From contig CAJINV010000001.1 of assembly GCA_905178155.1 (NCBI GenBank), positions 7,013,794-7,077,793 on the forward strand: a DNA stretch of 64,000 nucleotides, written 5' to 3'. Numbering within the stretch: position 1 is the first letter of the stretch; the number at the start of each line of letters is the position of its first letter. The notes beneath the pieces are model-generated. The model saw only the letters and a list, made by a program, of their open reading frames with translations, searched no databases and was not told where the DNA came from. The DNA is from Amoebophrya sp. A120. Taxonomy: Eukaryota > Sar > Dinophyceae > Syndiniales > Amoebophryaceae. Shown here piece after piece: positions 1 to 11,441 of this stretch. The translations under genes were made by a program, and so were the position numbers.

Positions 1-3000
1 CATTGAATTGCGCCTTGATTTTCAGCAACACCGACTTCGCCGGTGCCTCCATCTTTCCCACCGGATTCGTGTAGCTGGTGTCGGTCGCGCCGGGCGCGAG
101 CAAGTTCTGCATCACGCCCTGCGCGAAAGAGCCGGGCACGGCCAAAACGCTGGCCTCCTGCTGCATAGTCAACGAGTCCTGCGCGGTCAAGTTACTATTC
201 GTGAACAGGGTCTGGAAGCTGGCCATCGCGCGGATCAGCATGGTCGTGATCGCGTTGAAGATCCGCCTTTCCCAGTACACATAGTACTCCGCCATGGCCG
301 GGCTCGACCCGGTTTTCGTGCCCGCGGTGGTTTCCTCGATTTTGATCAAAAAGGGTGAAATTGACTCGTACTTCTTCACCAGGTCAGCCACCTGCTGCTC
401 GCGGAACTTCTCAAAGTACTCGTAGAACTCCTGGTGGTCCATCACTTCCTGGTCCTCCTGCTCCCAGTTGAACGGTTTCACGAGGATGGCCTTTTCGATC
501 GCGTCCACGACGTTTTCGATCCGTTCCTGGGATTTCTCGACCTGATCCCGGACGGAGCGGAGCGTGGAGACCCCGCGGTTCCCCTCTTCGATGAAGTCCA
601 GGATCCCCAGGGAGTTCCAGTTGAGCACCCCCAACCCGGGTTCCATGCAGGCGTCGAGCTCGCGGAGCTGACCTTTGAGGAGATTTCGCTGCACCGTGGA
701 CATGTCGCCGACCACCTCGTCGTACGCATTCGCGAGAAGCTGGAGCTGCTCGACAAATTGCTTGTATTTCTCCTCCTGTAGCCCGACGTTGAGCACTAAT
801 TGCGGCAACTCAAACCCGCCAAGCTGGTCCAGCATCTTCGCTTCCCGGGTGAGCAAATCTAGTTGCACGTTGAAATTGACCGCGAAGCCACCACCCTCTT
901 TTTTGCACAAAATGTTGTTCCCGAGCGCCTCCTGCACGGTGGATACGGCTTGCTCCTCCCAATCTGCGAACAGATTCTGCTCGAACGCGAGAATGTCCTT
1001 CCCCAGATCCACGTAGTCGCGGCAAGCAACCTGCCCCTCGGGGGTTTGTAACAGCTGCGGCATCGTCTTGAAGCTGAGAACCGGCCGCTTGATGCGGGCA
1101 AAAATACTCCGCGCCCACGCGATGCTGCCCGCTAGTGGTGGCACGTCTTTCGGCGGCTTGTAGTTCACGCTCTCTTTCTCGAAGAGCTCGCGCATGCGCT
1201 TGACCTGTTGATCAATGTTTTAGCAGGAGGTCGGTTTATTTTCATCATTTACATCATTCTCAAGATCGAAAAAATAAACCGTCGTCGTGTCAAAACGCTA
1301 GTACCCTCCTTATGACCACATAAGTAAAATCCCATCAATTAATCTAGATCATAGTACCTCGCTTCCGTACTGCTTTAATATGTCCGCGAACTTCTCGCTC
1401 ATCTTCGCGTTGATCGTCTCCCGCGATTCGATGTTCTTGAAGTTCTGCAGCAGTTGAAACGCGCCTTCCGCGGACCGCAAATTCTGAAACGAAGTGTATC
1501 AAGTGTAAAAGTGTCTGGGTCTGGATACTTGTAATGCTAAAAGTGAATGATAGACGCGCCGCAATGTGCAGCTATGCATGACAAATTTTGTGGCTGCCAT
1601 GTCTTACGTATTCCGCATGGCAAACTGCCTTTTCGAACGACAGTTAAGGGGGCTCTTTCGTGCCTATGCAACACAGATTCTCGAGTCATGCCAGACAAGC
1701 ATGACAAACTTGCACTCTTCCAGACCCAGACGTTTTTGCATTTGATAAAGTGTCCAGAAAGACAATCGCCCTTCGCTCGATCACCTCCACGCGTTCGCGG
1801 AACCGCCCCATCATAGGTTCCCACACGGTCGAGTAGTTCCGCTCGTCGAAAGCGCGTCGAGCAGAGACTTTCTGAAGTTCTGCTCTCGTCAAGTCTGCCA
1901 CTTCTTTCAAGAGCTCGTCGATGTCCGCGCTGTCGCCCGTCACTTCTTTCAACTCCGGACCGAGAAATTTGTAGAACTGGTCCAGCACTTGCGTGACCTC
2001 GAACAGATCGCCGCAGATTTTGCTCATGAACTTCGTCTTTTTGAACAATTTCAGCCGATCGAACTCCCACCGGTGGTCCGTCCCGCTCTCCTCGATCTTT
2101 TCCCTGGTCTGCAGGTACACCACCTCCCACTTGTCCAGCGCGTCGCGGCAGTCCGCGATCAGTTTCATCGCCTGGTGGACCGACATTTGAAAGATGGCGG
2201 GGATCTGGATCGCTTCCTCCACCTTGTCCGCGATCTGCTCCGCGACGCGCTTCATCAGCGGCTCCATGTACTCGTCGATGTTGAAATACCGGGAAATAAT
2301 CCAGACCATGCGGATAGAATTGAGGAGAGACGGGAGGATCTCCACGATTTGCGTCACCGGGCCCGTTTGCAGGTTTTTAAAATGTCGCTCCAGTGTGGTC
2401 AAAAACTTCACGTTGTCCTTCGCTTCCGCGTGCATCTTCGCGAGTTCCCCAAACTGGTCCTCAAACGTGGTCGCTAAGATCCCGGTGGACTGCTGCGGGT
2501 GCCGGTGGAGCAGACGGAGGAGGTGCGTCACGCCCGGCATCGAGAGTTGCTCGTAGAGCGTGGAGATGTTGGAAGAGCGTTCGCGCCACAGTTCGATTTC
2601 CGCCATGGGGTACTTGTTTGCTCGCCCGCGGCTGGTTTCCCGCTTCACCGTGGCCTCCATGATCTTGGTCCACTCCTCCACCGCTCCTTCCAAAACAGCC
2701 AGGTCCTCCTTCTTCATGGTGTCGACGGTCTCGTCGCTGTACTGGGAAGCGACCTCAGGCACCCGGATGTTCACGCTGCCGTAAACCTGTTTTGTTTCTC
2801 TATTTTTCAACCTGGTGTCCTCTCAAACAAGCGGACAAGTAGTACCTACTGCAGCGCCACCTACCTAGTAAGCGAAGTTAGAGAATAATTCAAAAAAAGA
2901 ACCATCAACTTGATTTTCTTGTTCATGATCCCACGCCTGTTGTACCTGCGAGGCGGCTTGGCCGACTTGGTTCGAAAACTTGTTCGTCAGCGATTGTATT

Positions 3001-4215
3001 TCCTCGTAGATGTGTGTGGGTAGGAATTCAATCGCCCCCGGGAGCTCTTCCACCACCGGGGCGGCAGCCGCGACGACATCGTCCCCCACGCCGGAGGCCG
3101 TGTCGTCTTGGCTTACCGTCTTCTGCCGGTCCACCGCATCCTGCTCCTCGCCGTCTATGTCCGCTAAAGCCGAGTGCTTCACCCTGCTGGACTTGTAGAA
3201 AAGCGGCACGTAGATGTTCTGCATCATGAGTTTCAAATCGAGCAGAAAGTGCGACTCGGTCATGCCGGAAAGCAGACTTCTTCGCATGCCCTCCTGCAGC
3301 ACCACGCCCGCCACGTCCACCTTCCCGGACTGGATCTTGTGGAAGTAGACCACGCTGCCGCTCTCCACCTCCGCCGAGTTCTATGAAATGCAAAAATGTC
3401 TGGGTCTGGAAACTTGTGATGCAAGTCAGTCAATAACAAATGCACTGTAATGCGCCGCCAAGCATGACGCGTTGCTTCGTGCTTCTGTGCTGCGTATTCC
3501 GCTTGAGAAACTGCGTTTTTGCATGACAGGCGAGAGGGGCTGTTTGTGGCCACGTTCGTTCGTTCGTGTGGATCGGCTCTGCCGACCGGGTAACCCATCG
3601 CCTCGCATACAAATGACCGACATAGGCGAACCCCGTTGCGGGACAGATTTAAGGGCCACACAATACAGATTTAAGGGCCATGCCAGATCAGCATGACAAG
3701 GCTCGCAATCTTCCAGACCCAGACATTTTTGCATTTGATAAGTTCGGGAGGCAGTTTATGGAGAGCCACCCCGACCTCCTTTTCGTCGGGTCGATCCGCC
3801 CAGCGAGCCGCTTGCTGAAAAGTGTTTTGTGCACGCTGCCCCGCAACTTGGTCGTCGCGGCAGACCGGGTTTTGGAGCCCGCCGCACTTCCGCCCTCTGC
3901 TGCCAGCATGTCGTCATCTTCTATTGCCTCGACCGCTGCGGCGCCACCGCTCGCAACACTCGACTTGCTAGCAGTGGCGGCCTCGGCCTGCTCTTTTGTT
4001 GTCGGGTCGATGACATAGAAGAACGCCGTGGTTCCGGCGTCTGCCTCGTCGAGAAATTCCCGCAGCGCATTGCTGTGCCGCTCTCCTTCGCGGTTCATCA
4101 AATCTCGGTACAGATCGCCATCGAAACCGGGCATGAACTCGGTCACGCGTGCGGCCATCCATTGCGCCCGCGCATCCGTCAGGATGGCGGACTGTGGCGC
4201 CTGGTTTTTCGCCAT
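1..4215 (-). CDS. Axonemal dynein heavy chain, N-terminal part (continues past the left edge)
   Basis: This is the tail (stem) of a dynein heavy chain, the motor subunit of ciliary/flagellar dynein arms. The tail binds intermediate chains; motor domains would lie beyond position 1. Five exons join in phase: 4215-3741, 3376-2910, 2786-1748, 1491-1358 and 1204-1. Together they give about 1106 residues. Introns 2909-2787 and 1357-1205 are GT-AG; the other two are introners with one 5-bp duplication kept in the mRNA. Recognisable DHC_N1 features include SVNIRVPEVA, FQNLRSAEGAFQLLQNFKNI, and VKRMRELFEKE followed by IAWARSIFARIKRPVLSFK. The start is the ATG at 4215, with no in-frame ATG just upstream. 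I cannot tell outer-arm from inner-arm type. The family call is firm; exon ends are inferred from phase. Confidence 0.9.
1497..1747. mobile_element. Introner element, family A (251 bp) in the dynein gene
   Basis: Terminal inverted repeats start TATCAAGTGTAAAAGTGTCT on the left and end with the matching complement ...GTTTTTGCATTTGATA. A perfect 5-bp duplication, AAGTG, flanks it at 1492-1496 and 1748-1752. Removing the element plus one duplication copy joins dynein exons in frame (...FLDT to SFQNLRS...), so it acts as an intron. Neither end offers GT...AG at any cut point within the duplication. It encodes no protein. Confidence 0.9.
3382..3740. mobile_element. Introner element, family A (359 bp) in the dynein gene
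   Basis: Ends are TATGAAATGCAAAAATGTCT and its near-perfect inverted partner ending GCATTTGATA. A perfect 5-bp duplication, AGTTC, lies at 3377-3381 and 3741-3745. On the minus strand, excision with one duplication copy joins ...INCLPN to SAEVESG... in frame. The element is about 100 bp longer than the other family A copies because of extra internal sequence between 3540 and 3680. No coding capacity is seen. Confidence 0.9.
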
Positions 4216-5192
4216 CCTCGGACGTGCTGGCGCCTCTGAAACTACTTTTTTTTATTCACAGCGCCGGCTTCTTTCATAAGTAGTTCCTGTTGCGGTTGCC
4301 GATGCACCGGCCCATTCTCATTTTCTCATTCTCGTGTTCCTATCTCCGGCGACTACCTCACCACCGGCCGCATCTGGAACTAGGATTCGGAAAGTGATTA
4401 CTCAGACGTTTCTCGCGCATGAAAAATCTAGATCGCAGACCCACAAACGTCGACCAAGTACGATGACAAAAAACGAAAGCGAAATCGCACTCTACAACTC
4501 TCCTTGCTCTGCTGCTGGTATTCACACTCTTCTCCCACTTGCTGCAGCCTCACTTGTCACCTCAATAGTACTCGCGGTCCTCTCGCACTCAGTGCAATTC
4601 GATCCTGTTCACTCAGAGTGCTCTTCATTTCGAGGCCAGGTGGAACAGAAAGCGGCATATCACAACTTCTGAACAGGAAGTAAACCGAAGCCGGCATGTA
4701 CAAATTTTTTATGTTTCTCTAGCAGCACAAGAAATAGCGAAGTACTCAAGGAAATGATGTCGAGATTACTCAGTTGCACTAACGCTATGCAGCAGAAATA
4801 AAATTCCGAAAGCCCTATGTGAATATGTAGAGCAAAGTCCTCTTTCCTCAATTGATTCTACAAGTAGAGAAACGTTGGGTAAACGCTTTTTTAGAAGAAA
4901 ATCATGACACAACTACATCGAGAAGTTTGAATGCATGGAGAGCCAACACACAATACGTATAGAAGCCGGTGGGTGACCGATAGAAAAGTACGGATATATA
5001 GCAGTGTGCAAAAAAGCTCGAACAAATGATAGATACAAAATGATAAAACAAACTAAAAAGAAAAACATCAAAGCTGCAAGAAATAAGACATAAAATTCTT
5101 GCAACAAACACACACGTTCAAGCATCGAGACTAATTCATAGTACAACTCGAAGCGATGATCAAAAAACTCCTGCTTCTCCCCAATTCTGATT
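4216..5192. other. Intergenic spacer, no gene seen
   Basis: This AT-rich spacer lies between the dynein start and the downstream end of the next minus-strand gene. It must hold the dynein promoter and 5' leader. No convincing ORF, tRNA or repeat was found. Confidence 0.6.
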
Positions 5193-7010
5193 TTACCGAC
5201 CGTCCGAGGAAAACCCGTCGGACGACGAGGAGTCCCGTCGGAACCGGCTGCCCGCTCGGCGCGAACTCGAGCTTGCCTCGGTGGTCCGCCCGGTTTCCCG
5301 CCGGCCCTTCGGCAGCCCCGCCGGAAACAAGGTTTTCTCCTGGGCCCCGATCACAGCGTTCGCCGAATGTTCGCGCGACACCTGGCGCGACGCCTGCCGC
5401 GACTGCACCTCAACGACCTGGCGCTGCAGCTCTTCGGTCACTTGCCGGTCAATGGTGCTGATTTCACCGAGGGGGAAGCCTGCCATGTGCGATTCCACGT
5501 CGCGCAGCGCGACTTTCGCACTGACCCTCTTTGTCACTTGGTCCTCGTCGATTTCCTCCCGCAGGTGGCGCGGCATCTGGTCCAGTCGCTCCCCCGCGCG
5601 CACGCTGGTCGCGTTCCCGAGCAGGAAGCGGATCAGCACCCCGACCGCCATCACGCCAATCCCCACGCCCTGCCACCACGCGAACGACTCGCGCAGCATC
5701 AGCACCGCCCCGACGGCGGTCACGGACCGGTTGACGTTGCCGAAGATGGCCGCGGCAAAGGCACCGCACCGCTCCGTGAGGCGAAACTCGGACAGCACCC
5801 ACATGGTGGCCAGTAACCCTTCACCGAAGATCACCGCCATCGACAACTCGAACAGGCGCAGTGCCCCGCCCGTCGCGAAAATTTCGCCCACGCGGACGGC
5901 CGGCGTCCAAGACCGGTCGCCGTTCCAGTTGCGCTCCACGGACAGGGACATGACCAGGTACGCCACCGCGGACACCGGACCCATGATGCGCAGGATGTTC
6001 ACGACGTTCGGCATAGGCTGCGCGCCCGCCTCTCGTTCGCCCTCGCGCGCTGGCACCACCAGCGGGCGGTTCTCCTCTTGTTCTTGGTCAACCTCTAGGT
6101 CCGCCAAGCGTCCGAACGCGGGAACCGGCAGCTGCTGCTCATTTTGCGCCCCGCCTCGCTGCGCGTTGAGAACGGCCGCGCGCTCGTCTTCGGTTTCTTC
6201 CTGCGGGTTGGGCAGGTGCTCGATCCTCGGCGCGAGCTCGTTCTGCTCCTCTTCGATCATGCGCTCCTCGAACTGCCCGGACACCATGTCCACCACGATC
6301 ACGCGGACCACACGGAAAATCGTGGCTGTGATCGCCCAGAACAAGCCCAGGCCGAAGTTTTCGCGGCCTCCGGTGGACTGCACGTCCTCGCGGAAATTGG
6401 CCGGGAGCGCGGACAAAATCCCGCCCGCGACGATCGGAATGATGGAGAAGTAGGCCCAGTTGTTGTAGCGGATCGAGGGCTGCAGCACGCGCGTGAAGAT
6501 CACGGACAGCGCGGGCGCCGTCATCAGGATCGATTCCATGATACTCGCCGGCAGGTACATCAAAGCGTACAATTCTGCGAACGCATTGATCACGTTGAAG
6601 AAGACAAAGAGCCCCATCAGCCCGATCGGCACCCCGAAGTACCGCCACTGCGTGGTGACCAGCTGCTTTTCGTACGGCTTCGTCGGGCTCACGCAGAGGA
6701 AGAGGGACACCACGCAAAAACTGGTACTCGCGATGAATACGGAGAGAAACAGGGGCGCGTCAAAATGGAACCGCAGGCCCTTGAGCCACTCCGTGCCTTC
6801 CTTCGCATCCTCGGGGCGAGACACGATTAGCTTGAAAATAATCACCTGGAAAACGTACGCCGTTGCTTGCGTGACCACCTCGAGCACGTCGATCAGCATC
6901 CGCGTGGTACGCGCGGGCGCTGCTGCATTGGAGGTCGCGTCGGGTTGGCGACCGGATCCGGGGGACGCGTCGATGTTCCGGGACGAAGATGTAGCGGCAG
7001 ATGTCACCAT
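5193..7010 (-). CDS. Multi-pass transporter of the drug/metabolite (nucleotide-sugar-like) superfamily, copy 1
   Basis: A predicted 605-residue integral membrane protein with roughly ten hydrophobic helices. These include residues around VLEVVTQATAYVFQVIIFKL, the paired segment ALMYLPASIMESILMTAPAL, and WAYFSIIPIVAGGILSALPA. The order fits DMT-superfamily carriers such as nucleotide-sugar or CRT-like transporters. A long acidic, Gln/Glu-rich cytosolic loop (about residues 250-330) separates the two halves, and the C-terminal tail is polar and Ser-rich. Substrate cannot be predicted. The start is the ATG at 7010; an upstream in-frame TTG is not credible. It is uninterrupted by introns. It is a tandem paralogue of the next gene (8044-9645), sharing the ...LPASI.E.I...PA.S...T..LQP.IRYN core. 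Family call probable, function unknown. Confidence 0.72.
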   Translation of the reverse strand: MVTSAATSSSRNIDASPGSGRQPDATSNAAAPARTTRMLIDVLEVVTQATAYVFQVIIFKLIVSRPEDAKEGTEWLKGLRFHFDAPLFLSVFIASTSFCVVSLFLCVSPTKPYEKQLVTTQWRYFGVPIGLMGLFVFFNVINAFAELYALMYLPASIMESILMTAPALSVIFTRVLQPSIRYNNWAYFSIIPIVAGGILSALPANFREDVQSTGGRENFGLGLFWAITATIFRVVRVIVVDMVSGQFEERMIEEEQNELAPRIEHLPNPQEETEDERAAVLNAQRGGAQNEQQLPVPAFGRLADLEVDQEQEENRPLVVPAREGEREAGAQPMPNVVNILRIMGPVSAVAYLVMSLSVERNWNGDRSWTPAVRVGEIFATGGALRLFELSMAVIFGEGLLATMWVLSEFRLTERCGAFAAAIFGNVNRSVTAVGAVLMLRESFAWWQGVGIGVMAVGVLIRFLLGNATSVRAGERLDQMPRHLREEIDEDQVTKRVSAKVALRDVESHMAGFPLGEISTIDRQVTEELQRQVVEVQSRQASRQVSREHSANAVIGAQEKTLFPAGLPKGRRETGRTTEASSSSRRAGSRFRRDSSSSDGFSSDGR

Positions 7011-8043
7011 AGTGGGCGTCTCCAAGAATTCAGTGGAAATTGAGGTAAGAATTTGTGTTCTATTGTGGCAAAAAAGTTAAAAACGTACAGATGTTGCATA
7101 GAATTATCCGATTAATGAAGTGCGACAGGATATGTCCGAAATTGCCCCACTGGAAACTGGTGGGGCACCAGTCCCCGTGTGGCACAGACAAAACTGATGA
7201 GGATTAGGTGCAAGACCACACCCCTGGAAAACATTTCAAGAACGATTGGAAGTGGTATACAGTCTTTGTGCAGTATGTGCTTGTCAAAAGCTAAATTAAC
7301 GACCGGACGAAAACAAAACGCTTTCCGCACGACGACGCGTCATATTTCTGGCGCACGAAAACCGAGCCTTTCCTTGTCTAAGCAAAACCGACAGTCCTTT
7401 CTGTATTTATTTTGAACGTGGGGGAGGACGAAAAACCGACTTCCCTCATACATCTACTGGAGCATCAGCACGGAGTACCGACAGAGGAATTTTTGGTAGT
7501 GCACCGAGACAACTTCGCAAGCAATATCGAAAGTTTGGTACTAGTAGTGCACCGAGACATGGCCACATCAGTTTTTTTCCAACATCAGCCATAATTTCTC
7601 GCAATCAGGTACTATTGCATTCCTTTCTTATTCTTTGTGCCTACAAGGCATAGCAAGACTGTCTTGAAGCTGTAGCTTTCTTACTCATCAATCTTCTACC
7701 GTGCGTCGGACTCATGTCAACCGATCGCAGGCAGCTATTAATGTGAAATCAAGACGAAGGTCCCTCCTGCACAAAAGGACGCTGCCCTGACAGATGAAGT
7801 GACTACGTAATAGAAAAGCGCACCACAACGCGCGCTTCAAACAGGAAGAGGAATACAAAGTGGAATTTGTACAAAAGTGAAACGGGGTGATCTTGATCTT
7901 GCCTAGTACGTACATTTCATACAATTTTATCCAGGTATGGTGGCACGGGGAAATAAACGTGCCCAAACCGTAATACAAGTACAACACAGAGGAGATCATG
8001 ATACAAGTTTGAAATTTTCATTTTAAGCCATTCATATTCAACA
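7011..8043. other. Spacer between tandem transporter genes, no gene seen
   Basis: About 1 kb of AT-rich sequence with only short, low-complexity ORFs. A locally repeated phrase, 'gtgcaccgagaca', occurs near 7499 and 7546. No RNA gene was recognised. Confidence 0.55.
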
Positions 8044-9645
8044 TTACGGGGACGCTTCCTTCTGCGCCTCACCGCTCGTCGAGGTTTCTATGACGTCGCC
8101 TGCCTGCGACGGCCCTCGAGCCTTCCTCGTTTTCGCCGTCGTACTGCTTTTACTGATTTCGCGGGAGATGTTCCGGTTCAGCTCGAAGGTGGGCGTGACC
8201 ATCCGGGGGATCTGCAGGTCGTTAAATGCCAGGTTGGACCGCACTTTTTGGCTGATTTGCGTCTCGTCCACCTCTGCGCGCTCGTCCGCGGACAGCGCGT
8301 CGAGTTCCTTCTGCACGTCGACGAAGTACGCCTCCCCGAGCGTGAACTTGAGAAACACGCCCGCGGCCACCACGACGACCCCGCACACCTGCGACGCCGT
8401 CATGTTTTCGCCCAGGACCAGCACGGCCGCCACAATCGCGCCGGTGCGGTTCAGGTTCGCCAGAATGGCCACCGTGTAGGACCCGCTGTGCTCCACGAGC
8501 CGGAACTCGGTCAGCAGCCACAGGAAGCCGGTGGTACCCACGATGAGCAGGAGAACCGCGAGCAGCGTGCCCTTCGTGCCCCCGGCAACAAAACTGTTCG
8601 CCGGTGCCGGTTCGGCCATCAGCAACTTCATCTTCTGCCACGGCGCCCACTCGTCGTTCAGGCCGCGCTCGATCAGCAGCGAGGCAAGCAGGTAGATGAC
8701 GGTGTTGATCGGCATCATCACTTGTAAAACTTTCAGCGCGGGCGGAAGGGTGCGCGGCGAGGCTGGTGCTGATGGCGTTGTGCTGCGCAGTACAACGTCG
8801 TCTTGCGGATTGGGCGCGCGATCGGGTAGGGAAGAGGTGGTCGTCGCACCTCCTCCGACAGCACTCTTCGTGGGCTGCTGCTTCTCGGAGGTGTCATCGC
8901 CCCCGCCTAGTATTAGTCGCTCCCGCTCTGTGTCCTCGGAAAGTTCGTCCTGCAGAGTGCCCTTAACTCGGTCCTCGTACCGCCCTACCACCAGGTCCAC
9001 CACGATGATTCTCAAGCAGCGGGAGAGCAGCGCGATCATGCTCCAAAACAGGCCGAGCAGGTACTTTGTTTTCGGATCCGCGTTTTGGGCCCCCCCGTCG
9101 GTCCGGAGGCACGCGAGGACTCCCCCGCCCACGATGGGAACCACGGAAACCCAGGCCCACCGGTTGTAGCGGATGTGCGGCTGGAGAATCGAGGTGATCA
9201 GAATGGACATCGCCGGCCCGGTCTGCATGATGGCCTCCGCAATCGACGCCGGGAGGAAGATCAGGGCCTGGAGAAACGAAATGCCACTGAATACGTTCAG
9301 AATCACGTTGGCACACAGAAAATCCAGCGGAATCCCGAACACGGTCGCGACCCGGTGTGATGTCGGCCCGCGCCAGAACAACGGAGTAACTGTGGCCTCC
9401 TTGCCCGCGGCTACGCCGCTGCCGAAAGCCGCCAGCCAGACACTTACGAGGACAAAGGTGTGGAACGCCAGGTTGAGACTGATCAACAAGGGCACGTCGA
9501 ACCCTAACTGGTAGTCGTGGAACTTCGAACGCGCGGACATCTCGCTGCCCGGCTCGCTGCTCAAAGTCTTGAAAGAGATCACATACGCAACGTACGCCGT
9601 CGTGTGCACCACGGCCTCGGCCCCCTCCGCAACGGAACCGATCAT
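8044..9645 (-). CDS. Multi-pass transporter of the drug/metabolite (nucleotide-sugar-like) superfamily, copy 2
   Basis: A predicted 533-residue membrane protein, paralogous to the gene at 5193-7010. Conserved blocks include ALIFLPASIAEAIMQTGPAM, then LQPHIRYNRWAWVSVVPIVG, and a second-half block around FRLVEHSGSYTVAILANLNR. Like copy 1 it has a hydrophilic central loop (Gly/Ser/Thr/Pro-rich here) and a charged C-terminus. I chose the ATG at 9645. The frame stays open upstream to a GTG at 9786 and would add a hydrophobic leader; that extension could be real if an upstream exon exists. Same orientation and about 1 kb spacing indicate local tandem duplication, followed by strong divergence outside the helices. 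Substrate unknown. Confidence 0.72.
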   Translation of the reverse strand: MIGSVAEGAEAVVHTTAYVAYVISFKTLSSEPGSEMSARSKFHDYQLGFDVPLLISLNLAFHTFVLVSVWLAAFGSGVAAGKEATVTPLFWRGPTSHRVATVFGIPLDFLCANVILNVFSGISFLQALIFLPASIAEAIMQTGPAMSILITSILQPHIRYNRWAWVSVVPIVGGGVLACLRTDGGAQNADPKTKYLLGLFWSMIALLSRCLRIIVVDLVVGRYEDRVKGTLQDELSEDTERERLILGGGDDTSEKQQPTKSAVGGGATTTSSLPDRAPNPQDDVVLRSTTPSAPASPRTLPPALKVLQVMMPINTVIYLLASLLIERGLNDEWAPWQKMKLLMAEPAPANSFVAGGTKGTLLAVLLLIVGTTGFLWLLTEFRLVEHSGSYTVAILANLNRTGAIVAAVLVLGENMTASQVCGVVVVAAGVFLKFTLGEAYFVDVQKELDALSADERAEVDETQISQKVRSNLAFNDLQIPRMVTPTFELNRNISREISKSSTTAKTRKARGPSQAGDVIETSTSGEAQKEASP

Positions 9646-10349
9646 TGTGTATTGCGTGACTTTATTTTCCAGCAACCGGCTGTGTCGTCGCTTGCCGTTA
9701 GTACTGTGTATCAGAAATAAACTGCAGGATAAACACACTGAGACTGCCGAGGTGGAAACGAAAAGTAGTAGAAGCCACTTGGGCACTAGTTAGTAGGATG
9801 ATATTCTCCCTTTGGTCGAACGCTATTGACCTACAACTACAAGCGAAAGCGAACGCACCAACACGAGAAAATTCTGCAGAATTACGAAATTTAGCGGAAT
9901 ACGCAATGGCTAGACTAGGACGACCCATGGCAAAGTTTTTGCGACAAAACGATTTCAAGTGCTACTGCCCGTGGCCTAGCGCGACGATTGTGAAAATATT
10001 ACCAACGATTCCGATCAGACATCCCAACTTTTTCTTGGTGTTGCAAGATCGACGCTGAAAGGAACAACCGAACACTTACAAAATTACGAAGACTTCCGCG
10101 CATGTGATTGCGCCGAGCTGCGAAACTTAACGACTTTGAAAAATCGGTCCAGGCGCTGCAAAAAGTCAACAAAAGGAAACGGTGCGTGATGTTGAGAACC
10201 CGTGCTTGTATCAGCTGATATTGTCAATTCTCGTCTCGAAACTCACAAGATTTTCTCTATCGATTGCGAAGTTCTAGTTGTCATACTCTGGATCATGACT
10301 CAATTCTTTGTTCACCGCGAGCAATAGCCTAATAAATCAGTTTCAACAT
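9646..10349. other. Intergenic spacer, no gene seen
   Basis: Between copy 2 of the transporter and the methyltransferase terminus. Only short, non-conserved ORFs are present, and no RNA gene or repeat was recognised. Confidence 0.55.
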
Positions 10350-11441
10350 CTATTGAGATTTCTGCGCCCCATCATCGCTGTCCCTGACCGCTTTGATGTG
10401 CGAGGGTAGCACTCGGCAGCAACCACCGACACACTGCGCGCCCGCGGCAAACCAGCGATGGGCATAGTCTACATAAGTCGTAGCGACGTCTTCGGTGCAG
10501 TACTCTGGCATGTGCCACGTCTTCGTGGTCGCATCATACTCCTCTCCGCTGTTGGGGTAGACCAGAATTCTTGGCCGGACAAACGTTTTCTCGCTACCCA
10601 AAACCGGCGCCATTCTTTGCTCCTGCTTGTCCAGTGCTCTGCCGATTTCTTGAATCAAGCTCTCCACGAACTCCACTTTGGTGCAGTTCACGCCAATGCC
10701 GAGCAGGTAGTCGCTGAAGTGCAGACGCGCAACGGCGTCCGCGATGGTTTCTCCGGACGCCAGCTCGTGCCCGGACTTGCACTGAAACGACACATACCCC
10801 GGCGTTCTCAGCTTTGCGAACAGGTTTGTGAGCGCGATGGCTTCCGCAATCTTGGGGCAGGTCTCCCCGGCGAACAAATCCACGCACGGCGCGAGCAGTT
10901 TTGCGCGCGGCAGGTGCCAATTTTCCAGAAACGCTGTTTCGGTTTTCGCATCCAACTCGTATATACCAGTGTACTCCTGGCCGCCGGCCAACGCCGCTCC
11001 GTAGGGTCCCAGCGACCCCGCGACGAGCACGCCGCGGAACGCACCACCCGCATCCGCCGCTTCTTGCGCAACGCGAACGGCAGTTGCGAGGCTGCGCTCG
11101 AAGCGCTGCTCGTCGTGGGCAAAGCCCTGCAACGAAGTTTGGTAGGTGCAGGTGATGAGCAGGTCCGCGCCGGCGTTTACAAAGTCGCGGTGCGCTTGGA
11201 AAATCAGATTCGGTTCGTTTTCCAAAATGCGCGTGGACCACAGGCTGTTGTTCAGGTCGCACTTGTACCCTCCTTCCAGTTGTGTCGCCAGACCCCCGTC
11301 GAGAACGCGGAGCGCGTCGAATCTCTTGCGTGTCTTGGCCAGCTTCAGGGCGGCGCTCTGCGATTGTGCCGCGTCATCTAATCCACCCGTACCGGCGGCG
11401 TCGGCGGCCGCGCCGTCTCCCGCCGAATTGGAACCACCCAT
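10350..11441 (-). CDS. Homocysteine S-methyltransferase
   Basis: A 363-residue cytosolic enzyme predicted to transfer a methyl group, typically from S-methylmethionine or S-adenosylmethionine, to homocysteine to give methionine (HMT/MmuM family). The barrel begins with VLDGGLATQLE (residues about 47-56). The zinc/thiolate ligands are visible as Cys253 in GIGVNCT and the Cys341-Cys342 pair in VGGCCR. Length matches the single-domain family, not cobalamin-dependent MetH. The ATG at 11441 is preferred; the frame is open upstream only to a TTG at 11534. The N-terminal 35 residues are Ala/Gly/Ser-rich and not conserved. No intron is needed. Betaine- versus S-methylmethionine-dependent donor use cannot be settled from sequence alone, but the family assignment is strong. 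Confidence 0.93.
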   Translation of the reverse strand: MGGSNSAGDGAAADAAGTGGLDDAAQSQSAALKLAKTRKRFDALRVLDGGLATQLEGGYKCDLNNSLWSTRILENEPNLIFQAHRDFVNAGADLLITCTYQTSLQGFAHDEQRFERSLATAVRVAQEAADAGGAFRGVLVAGSLGPYGAALAGGQEYTGIYELDAKTETAFLENWHLPRAKLLAPCVDLFAGETCPKIAEAIALTNLFAKLRTPGYVSFQCKSGHELASGETIADAVARLHFSDYLLGIGVNCTKVEFVESLIQEIGRALDKQEQRMAPVLGSEKTFVRPRILVYPNSGEEYDATTKTWHMPEYCTEDVATTYVDYAHRWFAAGAQCVGGCCRVLPSHIKAVRDSDDGAQKSQ

